This document shows, piece after piece, positions 7,362 to 14,639 of a stretch of DNA of 17,967 bases. The stretch covers positions 1 to 17,967 of the forward strand of contig JBJOGJ010000056.1 of assembly GCA_046048295.1 (NCBI GenBank), in the 5' to 3' direction. A program made the position numbers and the translations under genes. Positions within the stretch are counted from its first letter, which is position 1. Every line of letters begins with the position of its first letter. The stretch comes from CBDCWA01 sp046048295 (GTDB lineage Bacteria > Pseudomonadota > Alphaproteobacteria > Rhizobiales > Hyphomicrobiaceae). The notes beneath the pieces are model-generated. The model had not been told where the DNA came from. It did not search any database and saw only the letters and a list, made by a program, of their open reading frames with translations.

Positions 7362-8012
7362 TCACGCCTCCCTTGTAAGCCGCGCCGCCACCGCCCGCCA
7401 GATGGCCGCCCGAATGACTTCGATCTCCAGCCCGCCGTCTATGACAAGGCACCGCTCGGGCTCCCTCGCCGCGATCGCCAGGAACCCTTCTCTGAGTTTG
7501 CTGTGGTAGGCGAGACCTCGCTCCTCGTAGCGATCCGGGCGGATCTGTCCCTCGCTCACACGACGCGCGGCCGCACGCGCGAGACCGACTTCGGCGGGGA
7601 GATCGAGAACAATCGTCATGTCAGGCTTCGTTTCGCCCACCACGACACGCTCCAGGGCGTCGATGAACTCCCCGGCCACGCGTCCTGCCACCCCCTGGTA
7701 CACGCGTGTGGAATCCGAGAACCTGTCGCAGACAACCCATTCCCCGCGCGCCAGTGCCGGCCGGATCAGCCTGTCGAGATGATCGAGACGTGCCGCGTAG
7801 AATGCCAGCGCCTCGGCGTTGGGGCTCCGCTCCTCGCCCCCCTCCAGCAGAAGAATACCACGTAACTGTTCCGCAAAAGGCGTGCCGCCGGGTTCCCGCG
7901 TGACGACGACGGCATGCCCGGCCGCCTCCAGCTGTTCGGCGAGCCGGCGCGCCTGCGTCGACTTGCCGGCGCCCTCACCGCCTTCGAAAGTTATGAACCT
8001 GCCCCTACCCAT
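7362..8012 (-). CDS. tmk: Thymidylate kinase
   Basis: A 216-residue nucleoside monophosphate kinase that phosphorylates dTMP to dTDP, supplying dTTP for replication. The P-loop GGEGAGKST is at residues 11-19, the REPGG motif near 39-43 and the DRF motif at 96-98, followed by SDSTRVYQG. The lid region (RRVSEGQIRPDRYE) follows. Length is normal. AGGAG lies 5 bases upstream of the ATG. It starts 78 bases after the carboxypeptidase gene and is tightly followed by holB. Confidence 0.96.
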   Translation of the reverse strand: MGRGRFITFEGGEGAGKSTQARRLAEQLEAAGHAVVVTREPGGTPFAEQLRGILLLEGGEERSPNAEALAFYAARLDHLDRLIRPALARGEWVVCDRFSDSTRVYQGVAGRVAGEFIDALERVVVGETKPDMTIVLDLPAEVGLARAAARRVSEGQIRPDRYEERGLAYHSKLREGFLAIAAREPERCLVIDGGLEIEVIRAAIWRAVAARLTREA

Positions 8013-8090
8013 TGCGGCTCCTGGCTGAACGGTGCGCTCAGGCTGACCATGCCTCGATACACCGGAATACGGCAGAATAGGGGAGTTGCC

Positions 8091-9311
8091 TTACAGGAGC
8101 CAGCCCAGCGCCATGACCAGCAGGGAATCGATTCCCCGCCGCGCAACACCAACGCGCTCGACATCCTCCATCGCATAGAGCGGTACCTCGCTCGTCGCTG
8201 AGGTCGAACTCCTCACCCTCAGCCGGGCGACCTTGTCGCCCTTTCGTACCGGCGCCTTGATCGGCTTGAGATAGATGACCTCCGCCCTGATTTTCTGGGT
8301 GGCCGGAAACCGTGGCAATGCAACCGTCACACCGTTCTCGTTTCCGGCGAGAGGAACGTACATCGCCGCCCCGCCCCAGACGCGGGCGTGCCCCACAACC
8401 TCACCCGGATCGAACAGCCGGAACTCGCCGATGCTACGGAAACCCCACTCCAACAGCTTGCGCGTCTCGTCTCTGCGATCCCCAGCGCTATCGAGACCGC
8501 TGGTAACAGCGATCAGCCGCCGTTTTCCCTGAATGGCAGACGCGACCATCCCATAACCGGCTTTTTCCAGATAGCCTGTCTTGAGCCCATCCACCCCGAG
8601 ATCCTGAAACAGCAGGGGATTGCGGTTGTAGAAGTTGTGCCGCCTGTATTTGAAATTCCGCTCCGAGAAAATCTTGTAGGAGTCCGGATACTCTCGGATC
8701 AGAAATTGACCGAGCTTCGCAAGCTCCCGTGCCGTCATCTTCTGATCCGGATGCGCCAATCCGGTCGCATTGCCAAATGTACTCGTCTCCAGACCGATCC
8801 GGCGCGCTTCCGCCGTCATCAACTTGGCAAACGCGCTCTCGGAACCAGCCATCCCTTCCGCGACGCAGATAGCAGCATCGTTGCCACTCTGGATGATCAT
8901 GCCCCGGATCAGATCCTCCAGGCTTGCCTTGGTGTTAACCGGCACGAACATCGCTGATGTCCGCGATGGCGCTCCGCCGGTCCGCCAGGCGTTGACACTC
9001 ATTGTGAATTCGTCTGTGAGCTTAAGTTGACCCGCCTTGATCGCCTTGAATACCACGGCGAGGGTCATCAGTTTGCTCATGCTTGCCGGAGCAAATAATT
9101 CGTCGGCATTCTTCTGGTAGAGGATTGAGCCTGTCTCTGCGTCGATCAGTATCGCTTGCTTGGCGCCAGAGGCGAACTGCGACTGTGCCCACGACGTACG
9201 AGCAGGCCCCGCCATTACGAGCAGGCAGATCGTCAGAAGCGAGACGCAGCGGCACAACCAAGCGCTACTCTCCGCGCGATACTGGAACACGACCTGCGAG
9301 ATCCCCATCAT
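8091..9311 (-). CDS. D-alanyl-D-alanine carboxypeptidase (penicillin-binding protein, S11 family)
   Basis: A 406-residue low-molecular-mass penicillin-binding protein that trims the terminal D-alanine from peptidoglycan stem peptides. Residues 1 to about 42 are an export signal with a hydrophobic core at 23-35. The three serine-acylase motifs are present in order: SMSK (Ser77, Lys80), SGN (142-144) and KTG (244-246). A beta-rich C-terminal domain follows, as in the DacA/PBP5 group. The last residues (SLLVMALGWLL) are hydrophobic and probably anchor the protein to the inner membrane. It lies 9 bases after rlpA, so two cell-wall genes are probably co-transcribed. Two adjacent ATGs (9311, 9308) could serve as start. 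I cannot tell which dac name applies. Confidence 0.95.
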   Translation of the reverse strand: MMGISQVVFQYRAESSAWLCRCVSLLTICLLVMAGPARTSWAQSQFASGAKQAILIDAETGSILYQKNADELFAPASMSKLMTLAVVFKAIKAGQLKLTDEFTMSVNAWRTGGAPSRTSAMFVPVNTKASLEDLIRGMIIQSGNDAAICVAEGMAGSESAFAKLMTAEARRIGLETSTFGNATGLAHPDQKMTARELAKLGQFLIREYPDSYKIFSERNFKYRRHNFYNRNPLLFQDLGVDGLKTGYLEKAGYGMVASAIQGKRRLIAVTSGLDSAGDRRDETRKLLEWGFRSIGEFRLFDPGEVVGHARVWGGAAMYVPLAGNENGVTVALPRFPATQKIRAEVIYLKPIKAPVRKGDKVARLRVRSSTSATSEVPLYAMEDVERVGVARRGIDSLLVMALGWLL

Positions 9312-9320
9312 AATACTCGC

Positions 9321-10118
9321 CTAGCGCGGTGAAGTTGTGCTCGTCAACCCATGACCACCCACAGCGCCACCCTTCGCCATACGCGGTCGGATTTGCAGCT
9401 GATTGCCATTGATCCATGGCTGCCGCGCAACATAGGCCTCCTCCGTCTCGCTATCTCCACCAACCGGCGCCGGGCCTGCGTACTTAACCCTCACCTTCGC
9501 GATCCCTTTGTGCTTCATGCCAAGCAACTCGGCCACCCGGCCCGACACGTCGACGATACGACCGCGAACAAATGGACCGCGATCGTTCAACCGCACGAGG
9601 ACCGTCCTGTTGTTGGTGAGATTAGTTACGTACGCAAGCGATGGCAACGGAAGCGTCGGATGCGCAGCAGTAAGCAGGCCCTCGTCATAGGTTTCGCCGT
9701 TGGCCGTCTTGGTCCCGTGGTGACGCGCACCATAATAGGATGCAATTCCCACTTGGTCGTAAGTCGCATCCTTTCGGGGCGTGAACGACATCCCGTTCAC
9801 GACATAGGGCTTGCCGATCTTGTACGCACCGCCGGCGCGGGCTCTGGCAACCCGCGCCGCATCCACCATCGATGGCTCTATGGCGGCTGCCACTGGCGCC
9901 GGCATTGCCAAGCCAACTGGAATATCCTGCCCATGATCCGCATCGATGACGGGGACTTGACGCACAGTCCATCCACCATCGACCCGCGCGACCTTTTCGA
10001 CCGAACCCGTGCTGAGCGAATGCGAGCCGATCTGTCGTACATCTGCGGAGCACCCGTTCAGCAACGCCGCAAGAAAGCATGCAGACACCGCGATCATTCT
10101 CTTGCAGCACTGGTCCAT
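9321..10118 (-). CDS. rlpA: RlpA-family septal/peptidoglycan lipoprotein (DPBB domain)
   Basis: A 265-residue predicted lipoprotein. I chose the ATG at 10118, which has GGAGG 4 bases upstream and opens a signal sequence ending in LLNGC, with Cys23 the likely lipidation site. The frame stays open further upstream, but that stretch overlaps the preceding gene. Residues about 122-214 form the double-psi beta-barrel: GIASYYG, HGTKTANGE, TAAHPTLPLPS, LNDRGPFVRGRIVDVS and AELLG are typical RlpA landmarks. Some RlpA proteins cleave glycan strands that lack stem peptides. No C-terminal SPOR domain is visible; only about 45 residues follow the barrel, so denuded-glycan targeting through SPOR is not expected. 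A proline/alanine-rich linker precedes the barrel. The gene lies directly upstream of a D,D-carboxypeptidase gene. Confidence 0.93.
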   Translation of the reverse strand: MDQCCKRMIAVSACFLAALLNGCSADVRQIGSHSLSTGSVEKVARVDGGWTVRQVPVIDADHGQDIPVGLAMPAPVAAAIEPSMVDAARVARARAGGAYKIGKPYVVNGMSFTPRKDATYDQVGIASYYGARHHGTKTANGETYDEGLLTAAHPTLPLPSLAYVTNLTNNRTVLVRLNDRGPFVRGRIVDVSGRVAELLGMKHKGIAKVRVKYAGPAPVGGDSETEEAYVARQPWINGNQLQIRPRMAKGGAVGGHGLTSTTSPR

Positions 10119-10209
10119 TACGCCTCCGAGGGGCACCGATGCATCAGTTGCAAGACGAGTAGCGGCTGATTCTGCATTCGCACAACGCAGTTCGTCCTCA
10201 TTGCCACAG

Positions 10210-10686
10210 TCAGTTGCCGAGCAACGCGCTTCTTTGTGCGCTGCCATACACGACATGTGCGCGGGCCTCGAAAGCTTCCGAGAACTTAAGAAACGCCGTG
10301 TCAAAGAGCTTGCCCACGACAATCCCCAGTATCGCGGAGCGAAACTCGTAGGAGATGAAGAAATCGATCTGGCAATCGCCGTCGACGTCCAGAAAGGTCC
10401 AGGTGTTCGAAAGATAGCGGAACGGCCCGTCGATGTAGGCGACCTCGATCAGGTCATCTTCGGGCCTGAGCGTCACCTGTGACTTGAACGATTCCCGGAT
10501 CGCACCGTAACCCGCCACCATTCGTGCCACCAGAATCGCATGCCCCGCCGGAGAAGTAAGGCGCTGCTCGACCGACAATGCCTCGCACAGCGGTAGAAAC
10601 TCGGGATACTTCTCGACGTCCGCCACGAGGTCGAACATCTGTTTCGGGCTGAACGGAACCCGGCGCTGGGTGCGGAAGGCCGGCAT
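10210..10686 (-). CDS. Coq10/RatA-like START-domain protein
   Basis: A 158-residue small protein of the polyketide-cyclase/START superfamily. The start (RTQRRVPFSPKQMFDLVADV) and EKYPEFLPLCE are typical of the Coq10/RatA group, as is the ending KLFDTAFLKFSEAFEARA. In mitochondria and related bacteria Coq10 binds ubiquinone and assists respiration; the E. coli homologue was described as the RatA toxin, acting on ribosome association. In alphaproteobacteria next to lipA the Coq10-like role is more likely, but sequence alone cannot decide. It lies 9 bases after lipA, so the two are probably co-transcribed. No antitoxin-like gene is next to it. Confidence 0.92.
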   Translation of the reverse strand: MPAFRTQRRVPFSPKQMFDLVADVEKYPEFLPLCEALSVEQRLTSPAGHAILVARMVAGYGAIRESFKSQVTLRPEDDLIEVAYIDGPFRYLSNTWTFLDVDGDCQIDFFISYEFRSAILGIVVGKLFDTAFLKFSEAFEARAHVVYGSAQRSALLGN

Positions 10687-10695
10687 TGCCCCTTC

Positions 10696-11637
10696 TCAAC
10701 CCCTGCCGCTTTCCCGTGCGGCGCGAAGCCGCCGGAAGTCCTCATCTGCGTGATAGGAAGACCGCGTCAACGGTGTCGCCGAGACGACCAGGAAGCCCTT
10801 CGCCACTGCGGTCCGCTCGTAGGACTTGAACTCTTCCGGCGTCACGAACGCCTTGACCTCAGCGTGCTTTCGCGTCGGCTGCAGGTACTGCCCGATGGTG
10901 AGGAAATCAACATCCGCCGACCGCATGTCGTCCATCACCTGCAGCACTTCCTCGCGCCGCTCGCCAAGTCCGACCATGATCCCGGATTTCGTGAAAATCG
11001 TCGGATCGAGTTCCTTCACGCGCTGCAGCAGTCGCAGCGAATGATAATAGCGTGCACCCGGCCGGATCGTGAGGTAGAGCCCCGGGACGGTCTCGAGATT
11101 GTGGTTGAAGACATCCGGCCGCGCAGCAACGACGACCTCTAACGCTCCGACCTTGCGCAGGAAGTCCGGCGTCAGAATCTCGATCGTCGTCGCTGGTGTC
11201 CGCGCCCTGATTTCACGAATTGTGCGTGCGAAATGCTCTGCCCCGCCGTCAGCCAGGTCGTCACGGTCGACAGACGTAATGACCACGTGTTGGAGACCCA
11301 GCTGGGCCACCGCCGTCGCAACATTCTCCGGTTCGTCTGGATTGAGAGCGGCTGGAAGGCCGGTCCTAACGTTGCAGAACGAGCAGGCCCGCGTGCAGGT
11401 ATCGCCCATGATCATCATGGTCGCATGCCGCTTCGTCCAGCACTCTCCGATATTAGGGCAGCCGGCTTCCTCGCAGACCGTATGCAGGCCCGCTTCCCGC
11501 ACAATCCTACGTGTCTCGGCAAACGCAGGCGAGTTCGGGGCTTTCACCCTGATCCAGTCGGGCTTGCGGAGCACCGGCGTGTCGGGCCGATGCGCCTTCT
11601 CGGGATGACGCGGCCGCTTGTCGACGAGATTGACCAT
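10696..11637 (-). CDS. lipA: Lipoyl synthase
   Basis: A 313-residue radical-SAM enzyme that inserts two sulfurs into protein-bound octanoyl groups, making lipoyl cofactors. The auxiliary cluster cysteines are 55, 60 and 66 (CEEAGCPNIGEC) and the radical-SAM CxxxCxxC cysteines are 81, 85 and 88 (CTRACSFC). The C-terminal RSSYHADE segment supplies the conserved serine ligand of the auxiliary cluster. I chose the ATG at 11637 because the protein then starts MVNLVDKRPRHPEKAHRPDT, the usual alphaproteobacterial N-terminus; a GTG at 11688 would add 17 atypical residues. Its clients are nearby: the lipoyl domains of PdhB and PdhC. A separate promoter candidate lies about 110 bases upstream. Confidence 0.97.
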   Translation of the reverse strand: MVNLVDKRPRHPEKAHRPDTPVLRKPDWIRVKAPNSPAFAETRRIVREAGLHTVCEEAGCPNIGECWTKRHATMMIMGDTCTRACSFCNVRTGLPAALNPDEPENVATAVAQLGLQHVVITSVDRDDLADGGAEHFARTIREIRARTPATTIEILTPDFLRKVGALEVVVAARPDVFNHNLETVPGLYLTIRPGARYYHSLRLLQRVKELDPTIFTKSGIMVGLGERREEVLQVMDDMRSADVDFLTIGQYLQPTRKHAEVKAFVTPEEFKSYERTAVAKGFLVVSATPLTRSSYHADEDFRRLRAARESGRG

Positions 11638-11720
11638 GACTGCTGCTTGCCTCTCCACTGCGCGACGGTGTCCGGCAAGACCCGCCACCCGTCCTGTCGA
11701 ACCAATTTAGGAACGACGGC

Positions 11721-11749
11721 ACGCTCTTAAAAGCGCAAGCCCATGTCAA
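11721..11749 (-). promoter_or_regulatory. Candidate promoter and palindrome upstream of lipA
   Basis: On the - strand a perfect TTGACA (11749 down to 11744) is preceded by CACT. Next comes the AT-rich near-palindrome CGCTTTTAAGAGCG (11735 down to 11722), which has one mismatched pair. A -10 hexamer at 17-base spacing would be poor (GAGCGT), so the -10 is unclear. The AT-rich palindrome centre could act as a melting site or an operator. It lies about 85-110 bases before the lipA start and downstream of a hairpin that may end the previous transcript. Confidence 0.35.
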
Positions 11750-11818
11750 GTGTCAGCGCCCGGCAAGTCTTGCTGTGGAAATGCCAACAGCTCTGCAGCC
11801 GGACTACGTATGCTCACC

Positions 11819-11846
11819 GCCCCTGGCTATGCCACCAGCCAGGGGC
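11819..11846 (-). terminator. Perfect 10-bp hairpin after the GlsB-type gene
   Basis: GCCCCTGGCT and AGCCAGGGGC form a perfect 10-bp stem with an 8-base loop, beginning 13 bases after the stop of the upstream leftward gene. No T-run follows on the - strand (GGTGAGCATACG). It separates the membrane-protein genes from lipA and is probably a transcript 3' end or stability hairpin. Confidence 0.55.
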
Positions 11847-11859
11847 TCGACCACGCTGC

Positions 11860-12168
11860 TCAGCGGCGCCCACCCAGGAACCGGGCGACCAGAACCACCA
11901 GTATGGCGCCGATCGTCGAAACGAGAATTTGGGTGCCGTGAGGAACCTGGTTGGTTATGTTGGTGATGGCAGGCGGCAGGTTGAGCCAGCCGGCATGCAC
12001 CAACGCACCACCCACGAACGCGCCGATGATCCCGACGACGATATTGCGGATGAAGCCTCCGCCGCCGAGCAGTTGGCCGGCGAGCCAACCGGCCACGAGG
12101 CCGTTGAGCGCCATTACGATGAACGGCCAATAGGGCTCCAGTTGAGCCATTGTAGGTAGGTTTTCCAT
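11860..12168 (-). CDS. GlsB/YeaQ/YmgE-family small membrane protein (copy 1)
   Basis: A 102-residue inner-membrane protein of the 'transglycosylase-associated' family. Three hydrophobic helices are visible, at about residues 14-35, 40-61 and 78-98. Glycine-rich motifs include GLVAGWLAGQLLGGGG, VVGIIGAFVGG and TIGAILVVLVARF. The family name is historical: no enzymatic activity can be inferred, and members are often linked to stress or envelope functions. A GGGGGA ribosome binding site precedes the ATG. It has about 12 more residues at the N-terminus, and a longer loop before helix 3, than its neighbour copy, from which it is separated by 35 bases. A GlsB-type gene between lpdA and lipA is familiar in Rhizobiales. 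Confidence 0.9.
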   Translation of the reverse strand: MENLPTMAQLEPYWPFIVMALNGLVAGWLAGQLLGGGGFIRNIVVGIIGAFVGGALVHAGWLNLPPAITNITNQVPHGTQILVSTIGAILVVLVARFLGGRR

Positions 12169-12203
12169 GATTGTCCCCCGGTGATAGGCAAGCCGCGCGG
12201 AAC

Positions 12204-12458
12204 TTACGAGATAAACCGTGCAATTATTACGACAACGATGGCGCCGATCGTAGCTGTGACGATCTGCGACGCCAATGCATTCTTGATACCCAGATTGACG
12301 CCCGCCGCCCTAAGCAGATAGCCGCCGACGAACGATCCGATGACACCGATAACCATGTAGCGCAGGAGACCGCCACCTCCGACAACCAGAGATGCCAACC
12401 AGCCAGCAACCAGCCCGATCGCAAGAAAGATCAGCAAATCCCTTGTCTTGGCATCCAT
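12204..12458 (-). CDS. GlsB/YeaQ/YmgE-family small membrane protein (copy 2)
   Basis: An 84-residue membrane protein of the same family as its downstream neighbour. It shares the segments GLVAGWLA, VGGGG/LGGGG, V/IGxIGxFVGG and TIGAIxVVxxARF. Three membrane helices fill nearly the whole length. I chose the ATG at 12458, which has AGGAG 8 bases upstream; the frame is open to 12521 but that part lacks family features. The gene lies 85 bases after lpdA and is followed closely by copy 1, so they are likely co-transcribed and arose by tandem duplication. Function is unknown beyond the family's association with envelope stress. Confidence 0.9.
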   Translation of the reverse strand: MDAKTRDLLIFLAIGLVAGWLASLVVGGGGLLRYMVIGVIGSFVGGYLLRAAGVNLGIKNALASQIVTATIGAIVVVIIARFIS

Positions 12459-12543
12459 TGCGGCGACTCCTGAAGGCTCCTTGCCCATACACCTACCATA
12501 GTGCAAGTCCGAGTCGGGCAAAAACGAACACCTGCAAGGCCAA

Positions 12544-13989
12544 TTAGGTGTGGATCACCCTCCCATAGGCATCCAGGACACTCTCGTGCATCATTTCGCT
12601 CAGTGTCGGGTGCGGGAACACAGCGTGGATGAGTTCCGCCTCTGTTGTCTCGAGTTGCATCGCCACAACATAGCCCTGGATCAACTCGGTTACTTCGGCG
12701 CCAATCATGTGCGCCCCGAGCAACTGGCCGGTCTTGGAGTCGAATATCGTCTTGACCAGCCCCTCCGGCTCACCGAGTGCGATCGCTTTGCCGTTCGCAC
12801 GGAACGGGAAGCGCCCCACGCGCACCTCGTACCCGGCGGCCTTGGCCTTACCTTCCGTAAGCCCGACGGACGCCACCTGCGGATTGCAGTATGTGCAGCC
12901 GGGAATTTTCAGTTTGTCCATCGCATGTACGTCCTGGCCGCTGATCGCCTCGACGCAGATCACCCCCTCGTGCTCCGCCTTGTGGGCCAGCATCGGCGGC
13001 CCAGCAACATCCCCAATGGCGTATATGCCGGCCACATTGGTCCGCCCATAGCCATCCGTCACGATGCATCCCCGGTCCGTCTTGACTCCAAGTTTCTCAA
13101 GCCCGAGGTTCTCGATGTTGCCGACCACGCCAACAGCGGAAATGAGCCTGTCCGCCGGCACCTTCTCTGTCTTGCCGCCTCCGGTATCGATCGTGGCAAC
13201 GATCCCATCGCCGCTCTTCTCGACGCCCGTCACCTTGGCGCCTGTGTAGATCTTCATCCCCTGCTTCTCGAACGCCTTTCGCGCCAAGCCGGAGATTTCC
13301 GCATCCTCGACCGGGAGGATCTGGTCGAGCAACTCGACGACGGTTACATCCGCCCCCAGCGTCCGGTAGAACGACGCGAACTCGATACCGATTGCGCCCG
13401 AACCGACCACCACCAGCGATTTCGGAATTCCCTCGGGAACCATCGCCTCGAAGTAGGTCCAGATCCGCTTCCCATCTGGTTCGAGCCCCTGCAGCACTCG
13501 CGGCCTGGCACCTGTCGCCACAATGATGTGCTTTGCCTGATAGCTGCCTGCCCCGAGCACGCCCTTCGGCACCGGATGCTGAGGCTCCATCGCCTTCTTT
13601 TTCGCTTCTGCCACCGTGATCTGGCCCGGCTTGTCAATCACCGCCTCGCCCCAGATCACATCGACCTTGTTCTTTTTCAGCAGGAAACCAACACCGCCGT
13701 TGAGTTGTCCCGAAACGCCCCGCGAACGCTTCACGATCGCAGCCGCATCGAACCCGACCTTACCCTCGACCACCAAGCCGTAGTCCTTGGCATGCTGAAT
13801 GTGATGGTACATCTCGGCAGAACGAAGCAACGCCTTGGTCGGGATGCAACCCCAGTTCAGGCAGATCCCGCCGAGGTGCTCCCGCTCAACGATCGCGGTC
13901 TTGAGACCGAGTTGCGCCGCACGAATGGCCGTCACATAGCCACCGGGACCCGCCCCGATCACGATCACGTCATAGGATTGGCTCGCCAT
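12544..13989 (-). CDS. lpdA: Dihydrolipoamide dehydrogenase (E3)
   Basis: A 481-residue FAD-dependent disulfide oxidoreductase that reoxidises the dihydrolipoyl arms of the pyruvate dehydrogenase complex and passes electrons to NAD+. The FAD-binding GAGPGGY is at residues 12-18, and the redox-active cysteines are 43 and 48 in GGICLNWGCIPTKAL. The NAD-binding motif VGSGAIG lies mid-protein. The second FAD motif is IYAIGDVAGPPMLAHKA, and the active-site His460 and Glu465 are in HPTLSE. Length is standard, with no N-terminal lipoyl domain. GAGG lies 7 bases before the ATG. Two lipoprotein genes separate it from pdhC, with 167 bases upstream that could hold its own promoter; TTGACC occurs twice there without a convincing -10. 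Confidence 0.97.
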   Translation of the reverse strand: MASQSYDVIVIGAGPGGYVTAIRAAQLGLKTAIVEREHLGGICLNWGCIPTKALLRSAEMYHHIQHAKDYGLVVEGKVGFDAAAIVKRSRGVSGQLNGGVGFLLKKNKVDVIWGEAVIDKPGQITVAEAKKKAMEPQHPVPKGVLGAGSYQAKHIIVATGARPRVLQGLEPDGKRIWTYFEAMVPEGIPKSLVVVGSGAIGIEFASFYRTLGADVTVVELLDQILPVEDAEISGLARKAFEKQGMKIYTGAKVTGVEKSGDGIVATIDTGGGKTEKVPADRLISAVGVVGNIENLGLEKLGVKTDRGCIVTDGYGRTNVAGIYAIGDVAGPPMLAHKAEHEGVICVEAISGQDVHAMDKLKIPGCTYCNPQVASVGLTEGKAKAAGYEVRVGRFPFRANGKAIALGEPEGLVKTIFDSKTGQLLGAHMIGAEVTELIQGYVVAMQLETTEAELIHAVFPHPTLSEMMHESVLDAYGRVIHT

Positions 13990-14156
13990 GTCCCCCCTCG
14001 TCGGTTTGCGAATGAAATCGCACGCGGCAGCACGTGGTCAACCGCGCACGATTTCGATACCGAATCAATCTATTGGAGCCGACGCCCACATTCAAATGGT
14101 CAAGTGCCGAAACGCGCCACGACCAACAGGATGGTTAGCGACCGAAACGCATCCAA

Positions 14157-14444
14157 TCAGGAGTGGCACTGGGCCCCGAGATACACGCTGAGAAGATAGT
14201 TGTAACGGTCGGCGTCCTTGCGCGCATCGGCCGAGATTCGCCTGCCTGCGCTTATCGCTTCAACCTTCGACCGCACCCCACGGCGGTCCAACTGATTAAG
14301 TTCTTGCTTCACCGACTTGCACGACATGCCCACCGGCATCGGCCGCGCATAGGGACCGGCTGCATTGCTGGTCGCACAACCGCCCAGCAACGCTACTCCC
14401 AAAAGACCCGCCGCCGCTGCTGCCACTCGCCCAACTCTAATCAC
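14157..14444 (-). CDS. Small two-cysteine lipoprotein, paralogue A
   Basis: A 95-residue protein starting at GTG with GGGAGG 5 bases upstream. Its signal sequence ends in the lipobox LLGGC, with Cys23 the likely lipidated residue, so it is predicted to sit at the envelope. The mature part holds Cys42 and Cys93 with a charged helical segment between (QELNQLDRRG, KVEAISAGRR, YNYLLSVYLGAQC). The spacing from Cys42 to the Gly, Val-Glu and Gly landmarks is identical to that in the neighbouring lipoprotein, so the two are probably paralogues. I do not recognise the family and assign no function. It lies 167 bases upstream of lpdA and 195 bases after paralogue B. Confidence 0.85.
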   Translation of the reverse strand: MIRVGRVAAAAAGLLGVALLGGCATSNAAGPYARPMPVGMSCKSVKQELNQLDRRGVRSKVEAISAGRRISADARKDADRYNYLLSVYLGAQCHS

Positions 14445-14527
14445 CCGAACCTCCCGAGCCTGGGAAAACGAATAGCGCCCGCCTCAACCAGCGCAGGCGC
14501 ACCTAAACGTTTGAAATGCCACATGGC

Positions 14528-14558
14528 CCCGGCCGATGCAATTCCCGGCCGGGACTTT
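14528..14558. terminator. 8-bp GC hairpin between the two lipoprotein genes
   Basis: CCCGGCCG and CGGCCGGG pair perfectly around a 10-base loop. A short T-run (ACTTTTC) follows on the + strand, while the neighbouring genes are on the - strand, where no T-run follows. It lies 87 bases downstream of paralogue B and may end that transcript; direction is uncertain. Confidence 0.4.
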
Positions 14559-14639
14559 TCAAGGCACTGATGCCGCAGTGCATCTGACAAAGTCGATGCA
14601 TTCTCTGACGTCGCAAAACGCCATACATCGGCGGCCGAA

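Noticed and set aside
6900..7865. Open frame of 321 codons on the + strand across holB and tmk
   Set aside because: It spans two real genes on the other strand and has no domain or ribosome binding site; it is a composition shadow.
10119..10322. N-terminal extension of rlpA by 68 residues
   Set aside because: It overlaps the coq10-like gene and would bury the lipoprotein signal; the ATG at 10118 has GGAGG upstream.
10210..10686. Reading the coq10-like gene as part of a toxin-antitoxin pair
   Set aside because: The RatA toxin label comes from one E. coli study; no antitoxin-like partner adjoins it, and the lipA neighbourhood favours a ubiquinone-related role.
11638..11688. Longer lipA start at GTG 11688
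   Set aside because: The added residues do not resemble LipA N-termini, whereas the protein starting at 11637 does.
13990..14156. Promoter for lpdA based on two TTGACC sequences on the - strand
   Set aside because: Neither has a convincing -10 at normal spacing (the best is TTTCAT after 18 bases), so I did not list it as a feature.
12550..14199. Open frame of 549 codons on the + strand, opposite lpdA
   Set aside because: It lies antisense over a complete lpdA with all motifs; long antisense frames are expected in GC-rich DNA, and its His/Arg/Pro-rich product shows no domain.
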